Source: Oreohelix idahoensis (Eukaryota > Mollusca > Gastropoda > Stylommatophora > Oreohelicidae). Taken from it: a DNA stretch of 64,000 bases. Each line of letters starts with the position of its first letter. Within the stretch, counting starts at the first letter, position 1. A program made the position numbers and the translations under genes. The stretch spans positions 62,001 through 126,000 of the forward strand of contig JAMPIV010005832.1 in NCBI GenBank assembly GCA_024509875.1. Direction: 5' to 3'. Shown here in pieces: positions 53,150-64,000 of this stretch. Below the pieces are notes generated by a model, which saw nothing but the letters and a program-made list of their open reading frames with translations, had not been told where the DNA came from and did no database searches.

Positions 53150-54790
53150 AATTCATCAGCATCAGGTGCCATCTCCACATCGAAGGTTGGCTACAGTGGA
53201 TCTACAACGTCTTCTGTCTCTTGTCTTGATGGTGCCCTCTGATAGACTTTCCTGTCCATCTCTTGTCTTGATGGTACACTCTGAAAGACTTTTTGTCCAA
53301 TCCATCTCTTGATATCACTTATAGCTCTGCCTTCCTCTTGCACGCTTGCCTATAACTCTGCCTTCCATTATGGTCTGAATTCAGCTAGGCGTTATGTCTG
53401 TTTTATGGACCAAATACTTTAGCTGTGTAATTTTGATCTCCTTCATTAATTCTCTTTTTATTCCTGGCTGTTCTGTGACTCTTTATTTATTTTCTTCTCT
53501 TTCCATGAGATGGGCCTTGTTCTTTTGTATATCCACATCTTAAGAGCCTCAGTTGTTTCTTTTAATTGCTTGTTCATCGTCAATGTTTCTACGCCATACG
53601 ATAATGAAGACTGTATAGACCATTTGATGATTCTCAGTTTAAATTTGTGAGCTAATCGGTTAGATGTCAGTATCTATCTCATGTCTGTTGAATGTAGCTT
53701 TGATCATTCCTATTCTCTTCTTGATTTATGTTTCACATCTGCCATCTTCTGGTATTACATTGCCAAGATCTGAGAATATATTAACTCGTTGCAGGGTTTT
53801 CCCATTTATTCTTACCCGTAATATTGGCTTATCGTCTGTTTTGCTACTTATCAAATTTTCCGTTATCTCACTGTTAATCTTCTTCTTCTTTGATCCTTAG
53901 CCGCCGACCGTCGAAGCAGTCAGTGGCCATCACGCCTAGTGGTGTCTTGTAGGGCAACAACAAATTGATTCCACTTTGCTCGGTCGGTGGCCATCCTTCG
54001 TACAGTGCCCCAACTCTGGTTCATTCTTTGCATCTCAGCCTCCACAGTCCTCCGCCAGGTTGTTTTTGGTCGGCCTCTCTTTCGTTTTCCTTCAGGGGTC
54101 CAAAGCATAGCTGTTCTTGTGATGGCATAGGGGTCTCTTCTGAGGACATGACCAACCCAGCTCCAGCGTCTGCCAGCTATGATGGTGTGCATGTCCTCTT
54201 GCTTGCTACGAGTAAGCAGATCTTGGTTAGTGATGGTATTCGACCAAAAGATTCGGTGAATTTTTCTTAGGCATGTTGTGTGAAAAGAGGTCACTGTTAA
54301 TGCCCAGTCCATATTCATGACTTATGCCGTTTACTTCCTTCGCTAGTTCTTGTAAGCCCTATTCACTTTCAGCTTAAAAAACTGTATCATCTGCATATCT
54401 AAAGTTGTTGATTCATCTCCCACCGATGTTCAGACCTGGCATTTTCAGTATCTGAAAATTGTTTCTGTTTATACTGTATATATTAAATATGCAGGGGAAC
54501 TGTATGCAGCCTTGTCTCACACCTCATTGTATGTCTATATATGATGAGCAACTCCTGTCAGATCTTACTGTAAGTTTGTTCCCAATAGAGGTTACTTAGA
54601 ATTCTTGTATCTTGTCCATAATAGTCTGTTCCCAGTAAAGGTTACTTAATATTCTTATGTCTTTTTCATAATAGTCTGTTCCCAATAAAGGTTACTAAGT
54701 ATTCTTATGTTTTTTTCCATCACTACCGAAGTCCTCGAGTCATTAGATTTCCGTCCTCTTCTGAAGTCCAGACTGTGTCTCTCTCCCCCC
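53150..54790 (-). pseudogene. LINE-B reverse transcriptase relic, split by a nested LINE fragment
   Basis: Minus-strand decayed RT of a second LINE family. Visible in order: FRKGR-like block near 54760 (decayed), DIRILSNLYWEQT (54620-54660), GVRQGC followed by FNIYS (about 54470-54530), NNFRYADDTVF (about 54370-54410), LQELAKEV, then after the insertion at 53879-54290, RVNIFSDLGNVIPEDGRCE (about 53720-53800; Y replaced by D in the usual YLG motif) and the C-terminal WR/CR-rich end near 53200-53350. Many stops. The 3' end near 53150-53165 has a TGATGCTGATGA tail. Related C-terminal fragment at 56690-57340. Confidence 0.8.
53879..54290 (-). mobile_element. LINE-A, 412-bp 5'-truncated copy nested in LINE-B
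   Basis: Near-identical to the 3' end of the LINE at 47815-49484 (WVGHVLRRDP, KRGRPKTTWRR, ALQDTTRRDGH) with an AAGAAGAAG tail at the left. A perfect 11-bp duplication TCACTGTTAAT flanks it (53868-53878 and 54291-54301). Classic target-primed insertion truncated at the 5' end. Confidence 0.95.
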
Positions 54791-54825
54791 CCCTTTCCCC
54801 CATCGCCACCTATTTATAGTAGTTC

Positions 54826-55080
54826 ATCATCATCATTTACCGCTTTGCACTCTAAGGAGCAGTGAGCCAGCACTACTGCTGCCCCCTCGGAAGAGGTCTG
54901 CAACAAAGTATTCATGCGCTCTGGCAGCACTACTTTCTGTAGTAATTTGTTTTCAATTATAAAGTTGCCATCCCCATACACAACCTCAATTAGTCGCGCC
55001 TCATACGACATGTCAGGGGAGGCAATAGTCCTATTCTTTCTTTGTAACCTTAGGGACCCCTCGGGACTAGGCTTTATAAT
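54826..55080 (-). mobile_element. GAT-tailed retroposon 3' end (copy b)
   Basis: The minus strand contains CTCCCCTGACATGTCGTATG, GTATGGGGATGGCAACTT, AAAACAAATT, TTGTTGCAGAC and an ATGATGATGATG tail (54825-54836). Same order as 39345-39515 and 60060-60205 but more complete upstream. Confidence 0.62.
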
Positions 55081-55111
55081 CAATATATATATATATATAT
55101 ATATATATAAT

Positions 55112-55441
55112 CCCAGATTTTTCTGTCAGTGCGTAACGCTAAGGGATGCAACTTTGGTTGAAAGTTACACATTAATTGTATTGTTTCCCTTATATGTACT
55201 CTCCCGAAAATAGTAACACTTACCAAAGAAGAATGCGCAAATGACGGTGTGCACAAAAATATATTTATAGAATGTGTGATCCCGTATACACACATTAGGA
55301 TCTTCGCTGCTGCTACGTAGTTCGTGTACTGTGGTGATGCACAGTGGGGTTTTTTTTCAATACTTTTGAACAAGTAAAATTGCCGTTAGGTATTGGTGCT
55401 TTTGAATGTAATTCCCGTCTTATGACGAGCTTTTACACTAG
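55112..55441 (-). repeat. Dispersed repeat D, copy 2
   Basis: Inverted copy of 46748-47092. It starts beside a 26-bp (AT)n run at 55083-55108 and ends at CTTTTACACTAGTAG. Differences are scattered point changes and small indels. Confidence 0.82.
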
Positions 55442-55484
55442 TAGTTACAATAATATACAATTTTCATGAGCGTTCGAACTTGCA

Positions 55485-55715
55485 GAGTGGTTAGAGAGCT
55501 GGCCTCTCGCTGTAAAATTATCTGGCTCAGGGTTCAAAACCTGGTAGCTTAACGCTACAACTTAAACAGCCTCTGCTCTTGAGATTTGGACGGCAAAGGC
55601 AGCGAAGAAAGAAGCTGGCCGTCGCATTTTATAAAGCTGAGGCTTAGTATAGTTAAATCTCGAATACTTCCCTCCCATCGGAAGTATCAATTAAGGGACT
55701 TACTTTGCCTTTATA
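55485..55715 (+). mobile_element. tRNA-headed SINE (family 3, copy b)
   Basis: Head CAGAGTGGTTAGAGAGCTGG (box A) and box B GGGTTCAAAACCTGG at about 55540-55554. The body shares blocks with 37875-38140. No clear target duplication. Confidence 0.68.
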
Positions 55716-56689
55716 ATCTTTATAATCTTCATCAAGTTACTTTATTCATCAACCTAAATGTTACAGTCAAAAAAGTCTAAGTCTTCTTTTTATTTTGGTG
55801 CTAAAATGAATATAAACTTCCCTTTGATAGGTATCCCGTTGAGTACATCTTGTTTGTGGTCTTTAACATTGGTGCTGGGATTTCGTCACAACAGCTGTTT
55901 ATATTAAATTTCGATTGCACTGTCTGCCATCGAAAATGTCCTGTTTTTGTTTCTCCTCCAGAGTTATCGACACTTTTTTCTTCAATTATGCTGAGACAGT
56001 TTCTAGATATTTGTCACCCATGTTCGTTCGTTTCTTTCTTTTAAATTAAACGCGCTTGCATATCGAATTGTGTGCTTTTCCCTCGTTCCCTTTAACAGTG
56101 CATGCATTTTTAGTTTTTCCAACCTTATTTTATTGTCATTCTTATTTAATAAATTTATGTGAATATTTTTTCTGACTTGTTCGTATTTTATTTTATTTAA
56201 TTAGGCGGCATTTTTCTACATTTAACTCTGTTTTGGCGCATTTTCAGATCCGTCTTTTTTATTACCTCTCTGCAAGGTTCTCTCATAGAGCGTTATCCCA
56301 TTGTTCTCAGAGCTCTTTTATTAATAAGATTTCCAGTGGCTGTTTTCTTTTACATCGACTCTGGTTTTCTCATTTTCTACGAGAATTATTTTAAGTTACT
56401 CCAATTATTTTCTGTTGCTTTCTTTTCTTGTTATTGCTGGTTGTTCTGTTTGTCAAGTTTCTAAATGTGCTGTTTTAATAAAGCATATAGTGGTTTTGGT
56501 CTTAGTAGTTGGTGTTGTGAGTTGTATCGACGGTTGTGCTCCAAGTTGGATACTGTTAAAAAATTTTTTTTTTTTAAATAGATGCCTTGGAAATTTAGCA
56601 ATGCAACTATAGCAGTAGATGTTGTGGTTTTGATATTATTTCACTGGAATTAATTCATTCATTCGCTTTCCTTCTCACTCCTTAAGGAA
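55716..56689. other. No gene recognised
   Basis: T-rich DNA; open frames at 55850-56044 and 56415-56612 show no recognisable domain. Confidence 0.5.
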
Positions 56690-57340
56690 CATGGAACCAC
56701 CCCTGCAGTTGGTTCCGTTGCAGGAAGTCTGCACAAATTATTGGAATTCTTCTTCAAATACCATGCTTAGTGGCGTAGAGATCATGTCTCTCCACAACTT
56801 CCTGTCTCCAGCACAATCTATCAATTCTGGTGTTGACTTTTTTCCATGCCACGATGTCAAACTGTCCAGTATTTGCTCTATTTGTCTTCCCCTATCTCTT
56901 TTTCCTTCAATCTTACCTGTTGTTACGATATACTCCAGTTTTCCACTTCTCATAACATGACCCCAACAAATGGATGGCTTCTTTCTAACTTGTGACATAA
57001 GTTTCCTTTGCGCATTGGCCTCTTTCGTGGCATTCTCATTACTCTTTTTGGCTGTCCATGGTATTTTTAATATTCTTCTGTTAAACCACATCTCTGTGGC
57101 CTCTAGTGCTTTCCCTGCTTGTTTACTAACTGTCCGTGACTCACTCCCGTATGTCAGGATTGGTTCTATATAACACTAAAGAACTCCCTAGCTTACTTCC
57201 ATTGACAAAGAACCGTTTCATAAAATACTCTTCATTTTATAGAATGCTGTTTTTGCCGCAGCTATTCTTCTCACTGAGATGCATCTTCCACCCGTTGTTA
57301 TTAATGTGCCCAGGTATTTGAATCTATTTACTTTGATAGT
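56690..57340 (-). pseudogene. LINE C-terminal region (LINE-B type)
   Basis: The minus strand reads ILTYGSES near 57160, then ATEMWFNRRILKIPWTAKK, WGHVMRSGKLEYIVTTGKIEG, KRDRGRQ and DRKLWRDM down to 56738. This is the segment after the RT core in many LINEs (YG-E-W, RRIL-I-W, GH-R motifs). The catalytic RT core is absent. The open part is 117 residues. Confidence 0.8.
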
Positions 57341-57649
57341 ACATTACTAGAATTATACAACCCTAAAAAATCGTTTCCTTATTTTTGTATGCCTTTTATA
57401 TCTCTCCTGGTTTATTCTCGTGGACCTGGTTTGTTATTTGTTGAGCACCTGCATTTTGTGAACCATTCTTTCTCCAATTTCATGTGGTATTTTAATAAAA
57501 TTATGTCATTCTTTTCCTACATATTGATTTGTTCAACTGGCATGATTTAAGTACAGGCTTAGTTGTTTTCTTGTTTCTCTGGATTAGACTTTGCCTTAAT
57601 GTCCACGAGTATTTATTTATAGTTTTAAAAATTTTTTATTTTACATGAT
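57341..57649. other. No gene recognised
   Basis: T-rich spacer between the LINE fragment and the minisatellite. Confidence 0.5.
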
Positions 57650-58835
57650 TTGTCTTTCTGGAGGGTATATTAATGATCCTGCTATATACCATATATACTT
57701 GAGTATATATAGTTGAGAATTCCCCCGCCCCCAACCTTTTTTGGGACCTTAAAAATGTACCCCCGACTTTTATTCGAATCACACACACACACAAAAAAGA
57801 TTTATGAAACCGGTCAGTGTTGTCCCTCGCCCTTCCCACCGCACCTGTTACCCTTCAGATGTAAACTTTCTGCTTCGTTAATTGTTTCTATCAAAATATC
57901 TTAACACACGTTTGAAAAAAAAAAAACCGAGATCTCATTGCTACTTAGCAACGACCAACAACAGTATTGAGACTTTCTGGGCGAACGAACTTTATTTTTA
58001 ACGGGTTGAGAATTGGACAAGCAAGCCCGTCTGACATCATACCCTTCCTTTCTCTCATCTTTTATACTGAGTTCATTTATTCTCAGAAGTGTTTTAAAGG
58101 GGAAAGGGTTAAGCTGAAAGTGAGAAAATTTGTAGAAAGCCAAGTAAACTCTAATGCAGTGCGGGAAATCAGAATCGACGAAAAACTCATTCGACTTTTA
58201 ATCGGGTATTTCATTTTAAATGATTTTTAAGTCCTGAAGTCTAGGGGTCGACTTATAGTCGGATCGACTTATACTCGAGTATATACGGTAATACTTTCGG
58301 TGTGCTATACTAATGACACTGCTATACAATACTATATGTGTGGTATATTAATGACCCTGCTATATAATACTTTTTGAATGGTATATTAATGAAGATGATA
58401 GATAATACTTTCTGTGTGGTATATTAATGACCCTACTATATAATACTTTCTGTGTGGTATAATAATGAAGATGCAAGATAATACTTTCTGTGTGATATAT
58501 TAATGATCCCGCTATATAATACTTTCTGTGTGGTATATTAATGACACTGCTACATAATACTTTCTGTATGGTATATTAATGCCCCTGCTGTGTTATACTT
58601 TTTGTGTGGTACCGTATATTAATGACACGGCTAAATAAGACTTTCTGCATCATATATTTACTACATGGCTAGATAAGGCCTTCCGGGTTGAATATTTATA
58701 ACATGGCTAGATAAGACTTTCTGGGTGATATATTAGTGACACGGCTAGATAAGACTTTCTGGGTGATATATTAGTGACACGGCTAGATAAGACTTTCTGG
58801 GTGATATATTAGTGACACGGCTAGATAAGATCTAC
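57650..58835. repeat. 38-bp minisatellite, interrupted by a MITE
   Basis: About 14-15 units of roughly 38 bp (consensus-like blocks TATATTAATGACAC, GCTATATAATACTTTCTG, TGTGG). The first unit is left of the MITE at 57689-58288. The last three units (about 58720-58830) are perfect copies with GGCTAGATAAGACTTTCTGG, while the earlier ones are diverged. Confidence 0.92.
57689..58288. mobile_element. 600-bp MITE with TA duplication
   Basis: Ends read CCATATATACTTGAGTATA (left) and, on the minus strand, CCGTATATACTCGAGTATA (right), followed by the subterminal AAGTCGA. TA flanks both sides (57687-57688, 58289-58290), and joining the flanks restores a minisatellite unit. The interior includes a (GTTC)-tailed retroposon end (57982-58035, minus) and an open frame without recognisable domain. 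TA targeting suggests a Tc1/mariner/pogo superfamily driver. Confidence 0.85.
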
Positions 58836-58982
58836 ATATGCAAGAGATGGCTATTGAGTCAGCCATGATGATCCAGTCGTTTATAACATTTCACTTATGT
58901 TATTTGATAACTCAACTGCCCAAAATGTTCGTATCATCAAATAATAAATGATTGTAGAAACAGCCCGATGTGTAGAATTCCC

Positions 58983-58984
<2 letters not shown>

Positions 58985-59057
<73 letters not shown>
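58985..59057. repeat. (CT)n microsatellite
   Basis: Pure CT dinucleotides. Confidence 0.97.
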
Positions 59058-59060
<3 letters not shown>

Positions 59061-59339
59061 TGTTCAAATATTTCAGGAGTTCTGATTCTATACTACTCTA
59101 ATGTGATCATACTCGGATTATTGTCGGATATACTGTGTAGAGGTTTTGGATTTGTTTATTTGTTTTTTTTTTTTTTGGTTGCATTTGTTGCATTTTTCTT
59201 ATTTTCATTACTTTCTTGTTTGTTTAAAAAAAAACACTTTATTTTGATTATGATTGGGTAATGTCATTGTATGCTGTTATATAACCTTTATAATGTTGTA
59301 TGCCTTTAATTTAATGCTTAAAGTAACATGTGGGAATGA

Positions 59340-59436
59340 AAGGGTATAGTATGCAAGATAAGTGAGAGTGGAAGGGCAGAATGTTAGACGGGCCTGCGCG
59401 CCCAATTCTTAACCCTTTGAAAATAAAGTTCGTTCG

Positions 59437-59443
<7 letters not shown>
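59340..59443 (+). mobile_element. Retroposon 3' terminus with (GTTC)n tail
   Basis: GAAGGGCAGAATGTTAGACGGGC, a landmark at 59370-59392, then CCCAATTCTTAACCCTTTGAAAATAAAG and GTTC repeats at 59429-59443. Its tail runs directly into the (CT)n array at 59442-59497. Related ends at 46478-46525 and 57982-58035. Confidence 0.6.

Positions 59444-59497
<54 letters not shown>
59442..59497. repeat. (CT)n microsatellite
   Basis: CT dinucleotides with one TTT interruption near the end, grown next to the (GTTC)n tail. Confidence 0.96.
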
Positions 59498-59499
<2 letters not shown>

Positions 59500-59641
59500 A
59501 TACTGTGCTGCTCAAAACGAAAATTACCATCAACGTTTATTGCCGAATGATTACATAAGATTGAAAATGTTCAAAGTATGTGCTGCACGTCTTTGACTGA
59601 GATCTGTCCATGAGAGAGATTAAAAAGTGTTTCAAACTTAT

Positions 59642-60014
59642 TCTTATTTTTTTTTTTTTTTTAACGTACGCACGCTATTACTCGAGGCGGAAGCTCAGGT
59701 TAGTATGTCTAACCTGAGACTGATTTTACGTGAGCATCCTATTTTGCCTGTACGCTGACAAGGGTCCTCTCGCCATTCAGGCAGATACTCGCCGTCTTAG
59801 GAGAGTACCCATTAGACCTGGGTCGGCTCAGGAGCCGTTCAGGTTATTCCAGTCCCTGGTCGGCGACACTTTTTCAAATGTCTTCGCCAGGGCTCGAATT
59901 AATCCAGTCCAAATCCCGGTCGACAACACCTCTTCAAAAGTTTTCGCCAGGGCTTGAACCTGGATCACCCGATCGCCAGCGCAGTGTGGTAACCATTACA
60001 GCAGCGCGGCTCCC
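59642..60014 (-). mobile_element. tRNA-headed SINE (family 1, copy c)
   Basis: Reverse complement of the family at 7607-7965: head GGGAGCCGCGCTG at 60014, box B-like GGTTCAAGCCC, and 3' body TAACCTGAG and CGCCTCGAGTAATAG ending in an A-tail (poly-T at 59647-59662). A 9-bp duplication CAAACTTAT lies at 59633-59641 and 60016-60024. Confidence 0.9.
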
Positions 60015-60059
60015 ACAAACTTATATCAATAGGTTTCATATCTGTGAAATTGTTAGTCT

Positions 60060-60205
60060 TTGTATCATCATTTTGCGTGCGCTGCTTGTGTGACAAGTGG
60101 CCAACACTGCAGCATGTCCACTTGTCGGAAGCCTGCACCAAACATTCATATGATCTTGCAAAGCGGTTTCTGTGACTTTTTGTTTTACATTATGAAGTTG
60201 CCAGC
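60060..60205 (-). mobile_element. GAT-tailed retroposon 3' end (copy c)
   Basis: The minus strand has CATGGGGCTGGCAACTTCATA, GTAAAACAAAAAG, GGTGCAGGCTTCC and a GATGATAC end. Best match is 39345-39515. Confidence 0.6.
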
Positions 60206-60218
60206 CCCATGAACAATT

Positions 60219-60845
60219 AATCTTCTTCTTCTGCGTTCAGTTTGTTAGTTGTGCTGAACCTACAGGCCTGCTGCCACGACGAATCCACAGACTTTTCCAT
60301 GTCCATGCGGCAGCCCCATAACTTATGCCTGAGCTCAGCACCATCTGGCCAGGTTTGGCGTCGTAGGTCGTCATGGGCTGCAGTTTTGGAAAATGTGTTA
60401 AGGGGTTTGGATTTTGGTTCCACATATACATTCATTAGTATGAGATATCCTCAGGCGCTAAAGGTTGCCTAGTATTCTGCAGTGGCTAGTTCTCTTGCAG
60501 AAAAGAATGGTCTACTGTTGCCAATGAGGCTGGTGGATTGGGTCGGGTCTGTTGCCCACATACCTTCTTTTCTTCCTTTCATTGGTAGTTGCATTGGTTG
60601 TGAATGATGATTCTGGCCTCTCGATAGGTGACTGAATTGTTACAGTTTACCGCCTGCTCTAGATAAGGCATCAGCTCTCTCGTTCCCCAGCGATTCCACA
60701 GTGGGAGGGTAGCCACTGGAAGGCACCGGTTGCGGTTTTTAGGATAATGTTAACCTCATGTGTGATTTCACGGCACAACTCATATTAGTCGCTTTGTAAG
60801 ATATACCTGAGAGTGCATTAGTACTAATCTTTCTTTGTCTCTTTA
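60219..60845 (-). pseudogene. LINE-C 3' part with C-terminal RNase H, decayed
   Basis: The minus strand shows a relic of a LINE-encoded RNase H domain (VESLGNERADALSRAG near 60660-60710, with the usual GNE-AD motif) and, further on, the terminal HDDLRRQTWPDGAELRHKLWG block at 60290-60380. It ends in AACGCAGAAGAAGAAG at 60222-60232. Stops and frameshifts throughout. Presence of RNase H separates this family from LINE-A and LINE-B. Confidence 0.75.
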
Positions 60846-62831
60846 GAGACACCAGGTAACCTAACGGGACGTTAGCCCATATCGTGTTATGCTTAATCCT
60901 GTGGGTGCCATCATAATATAATAAAATGGGTAACGTGTCTTAAGTTACTGACTGTTACCGTCAATTTTGTCGGTTCCAGAAGATGTAAAACTATTTTATA
61001 TTTTTGATAATCGAAGATACAGAACTGTATGTTAACTCCCTGACACAGGTTGATTAGGGATTACCTTCCCTGTGTTTATTCTTTCTTAAGACGGGATAGT
61101 TAACTGTTCTCAAATCTGTTCTGTCTACGCATGCGCTAGCTTTTAGCGCGAATCGAACAGACTTCCGTCTGTGAGAGTTATGAGCTGGTTTCTGCCGGAC
61201 GAAGATGTCCGTTGTTCTTCTTCTGCATTATCTGGGGAAAAGATAGTCTTGTCATATTAGTGATTTCCCCAGAGTTATTCAGTTCGTCTGGAATGACGAC
61301 AGGTGTTATTTGTGTAGTGTTTGGAATTCTGTCCAAGGTAAAATTACTTTATTATTACACAAAGTTTGCAGAACATTTAGTATGAACCTGTGAGTAGCAC
61401 TCACAGTTCTTGTGATCCAGAGTCCATTATGTGTGCTTGACGTAGCCAGTCAGGTGTATTCGTTGAAGTACTTTATAGAAGCACAATAACCATATATTGT
61501 TATGAAACCCGCAGGATGGCGGTACGTTTCAGCATGAAAGATAATACATGCTTATGGAAAAATGTACAGTTGTTTATCAACCATTATAAGGCCCGTCATT
61601 ACGGCCTATAACTTGGAGCAGAAGAAGAAGTACCTGAAAGGTGAAGCCAGATGAAGTCTTGACTTTATTATCAAGTTCACAGACTTCCATATTAAGCAAC
61701 TATATTTGTTTAAGGACTACCTGACGCGTTCAGTCAGGAGGGCCCTGAGCTCCAGTAGGAAAAGAATGGGTTGTCAAGCCAGCGTTATTAGCATCATACC
61801 TACGAGCTATACAGAACTGATGATGTTCAATGTTATTAATTATTACCACATATGAACAGTTGTTAAAGGACAGACCATTGTCGATAACGTCCTTATAGAT
61901 AAGTGGTTCAAGCTTTATAAATACCAGATGTTTTGCCAGTCATATCCAATATACATGATGTTTCCTGATTCTCGTCCATTTGACTGTACCTGTTGATGTC
62001 ATTGTGTCACGTAATTAAATGGTTGAAAGTTCCAGCAGTTTTCTACAATTACTGACTACTGCATGTGAGTGAGTGGGTGCCTTATTTACATATCAAAGAT
62101 CCTATACGCATTCGTGTCTCTACACACCCACCTCACTTGTCAACCACACAATCTTCAAGTACCTTACATACAAGACATGTCTGATGTTCGGATGTCAGCA
62201 TGACACCCTATCAGCGCCTCAACGCCTGGTGAGCTATTCATGCATGACAAAGCTGTTTGGCCCAGGTCGGACGGACTACAACAGTACACAGCAAGGAGAT
62301 GGTTACGTTCCTACATCACCTAACGTAAATCCCACTGTAACCGCATATTTTAGCAGTAACCTCTTCTGTATTGGTTCCAACTTGACTGTAAACCATCAAC
62401 TGATACAATCTAGATTTGCTGGTTTCTCACTGAATGTAATTAAACGTTAATGTTATTATGTCTTTGAAACCACCGCTGATAACGGCGCTAAGTCTAAATG
62501 TTATATAATCTGTTTACACCCACTGTTGCGAGTGTAGGGGTTTGGTCTATATCATCGCCACACAGGCTAATTCAATATATGTGTGCTGCTGTCCTGTCAC
62601 TGTGTCTGGAATGTTGACCTGGGTGTGTGTTGATATGTTCGCACACCACGGTACGTACATAAGAGTACATGCAGGAGTCAAAAAGGGTTGCAAACGTCTA
62701 GAACAGTTCGATACTGTTTATTCCGTACAACACAGACACGATGACATAAATGACACACATTCGACAGCAAAACACGAATCATATAATTTCCACATTGCAT
62801 TAAATATATATAATACGGCCTGTCCACATCC
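60846..62831. other. No gene recognised
   Basis: One open frame of 125 residues (62073-62450, plus) starts in unique DNA and has no recognisable domain; I do not call it a gene. No transposon ends found. Confidence 0.5.
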
Positions 62832-63110
62832 TGGCCTAAACAGTACTTCAACACGCACTAAAGCCTGCATCATCCGGCAGCTTCATTAATCTTCACAATA
62901 TGGCCTACAAAAGTACTTCAATACATAGCGAAGCCTGCATCACCCGGCAGCTTCATTAATCTTCACAATATGGCCTACAAAAGTACTTCAATACATAGCA
63001 AAGCCTGCATCACACGGCAGCTTCATTAATCTTCACAATATGGCCTACAAAAGTACTTCAATACATAGCAAAGCCTGCATCACACGGCAGCTTCAATAAT
63101 AAGGTTCATA
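62832..63110. repeat. 70-bp tandem repeat, four units
   Basis: TGGCCTA-A anchors recur at 62832, 62901, 62971, 63041 and 63111. The inner units are near-identical (AAGCCTGCATCAC, CGGCAGCTTCATTAATC); the outer ones are diverged. Confidence 0.95.
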
Positions 63111-63719
63111 TGGCCTAAACAAATCTTCACTGCAGTGTATCACATAGGCTGTACACACAGCGAAATATATAAGTCGACATTTTCTCAAATCCTACGTAGG
63201 CATACATTATCCAAAAACACTGGGACTCGACCTACACGGTCCACGCCCAAAACACAACTCCCTCAATCACACACTAGTCCCGCCAAAAAACCCGTCACGA
63301 GATTCGGTTGTCTTGAACACCGTTCTCGATAACACATGCAGACTAGCGAGCTATTCACATGACTCAAAACAGTACAGAATAAATACATTAAACAGTGTTC
63401 ACACGCTTATCTGTACTCTGTCACCCGAAAATAGGAAAAGATAATTCTATCCTAAAGTCAAACAAGTATCCGCTTAATCAAGCGTTGCAACTCGAAATTT
63501 AATTTGTCTAAAAAACCATTCTAAAGATTACTTCCCCTTCCATAAGTTCCACTTGCAACACCCACGGTAACATTTGTGACACATAAAAAAAGGACATTAC
63601 ATTTGTGGTGGCCGTAAATATACGGTAACACTGACGTTTTCTGAAATCAATCAATCTATTTAGCAATCAAAGTCATTGGCTTTCTTGAATGCGCTGTGTG
63701 TGTGTGTGTGTGTGCGTGC

Positions 63720-63756
<37 letters not shown>

Positions 63757-64000
63757 TTTTTTTTTTGATGATATGTGATATTTAAGTAAAAAATCTACCG
63801 ACAAGTCACCTTCTGGCCTCTCTCATTTAGAAACAAAAAATGAAATGACATCTTCTAAAATTAGAATACTTCAGCAGCGTTACATTTGGTACTTGCTTCC
63901 TTCAGAACTTTTTTTCTTTCTTAAATCAAGAATGTTCAGACAGGCATATGCATTAACACGTAAGCTAATTTAAGTTTGTAAAATAAAAACTACAAAAAAT
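63111..64000. other. No gene; (GT)n microsatellite at 63699-63751
   Basis: No coding region supported. The GT tract has GTGC interruptions and is followed by a T-run. Confidence 0.7.

Noticed and set aside
62073..62450. 125-residue ORF as a host gene
   Set aside because: No domain, no splice or promoter context, composition typical of random frames.
62832..63110. CRISPR-like array
   Set aside because: The 70-bp units are contiguous tandem copies without unique spacers, in a eukaryotic context.

Overview
The window is eukaryotic, AT-rich, non-coding-looking DNA from an animal genome, most likely an invertebrate such as a mollusc or another lophotrochozoan. That assignment is inference from the transposon mix, the tRNA-headed SINEs and the long (AT)n arrays; no host marker gene confirms it. 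I recognise no intact host gene, no rRNA and no functional tRNA gene. Almost everything that can be named is a mobile element, a relic of one, or a simple or tandem repeat.

Layout. 1-20933: tRNA-headed SINEs with target-site duplications (TSDs) at 283-557, 6549-7039 and 7607-7965. The last one splits a hAT-type transposase relic (about 7091-9170). A 313-bp retroposon lies at 9683-9995 inside an older dispersed repeat whose uninterrupted paralogue is at 17302-17665. A decayed KIAA1586-like hAT element fills 14262-17107 and ends at a long (AT)n array. 20934-36802: one large LTR retrotransposon insertion on the minus strand with the layout LTR-internal-LTR-internal-LTR, flanked by a single 5-bp TSD (GCTGT). 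Its pol has integrase pieces upstream of reverse transcriptase (RT) and RNase H, its Gag has a SCAN-like capsid segment, and the protease and the catalytic core of integrase are missing. 36803-44600: SINEs, the second 313-bp retroposon, LINE fragments and tandem repeats. 44606-46140: a complete Tc1-like element with a broken transposase. 47815-49484: a LINE with a recognisable RT. 49651-50987: a mariner element with perfect 43-bp terminal inverted repeats and a broken transposase. 53150-64000: LINE relics (one carrying a nested truncated LINE with an 11-bp TSD), a minisatellite split by a TA-flanked MITE, more SINEs, a LINE end with RNase H, and a 70-bp tandem repeat.

The elements work as parasites and hosts of one another rather than as a gene system. 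SINEs and the 313-bp retroposon depend on LINE machinery. TA-targeting DNA transposons sit in or beside TA-rich microsatellites. The LTR element would need protease and integrase supplied in trans. The two internal regions of the LTR composite carry different lesions: gag is open only in the right unit and pol only in the left.

The most noteworthy item is the LTR composite: a Ty3/gypsy-type RT with copia-like pol order (the Gmr1-like arrangement), a SCAN-like Gag, loss of protease and integrase core in both units, unusually long LTRs of about 2.45 kb, and a tandem three-LTR structure with one TSD.
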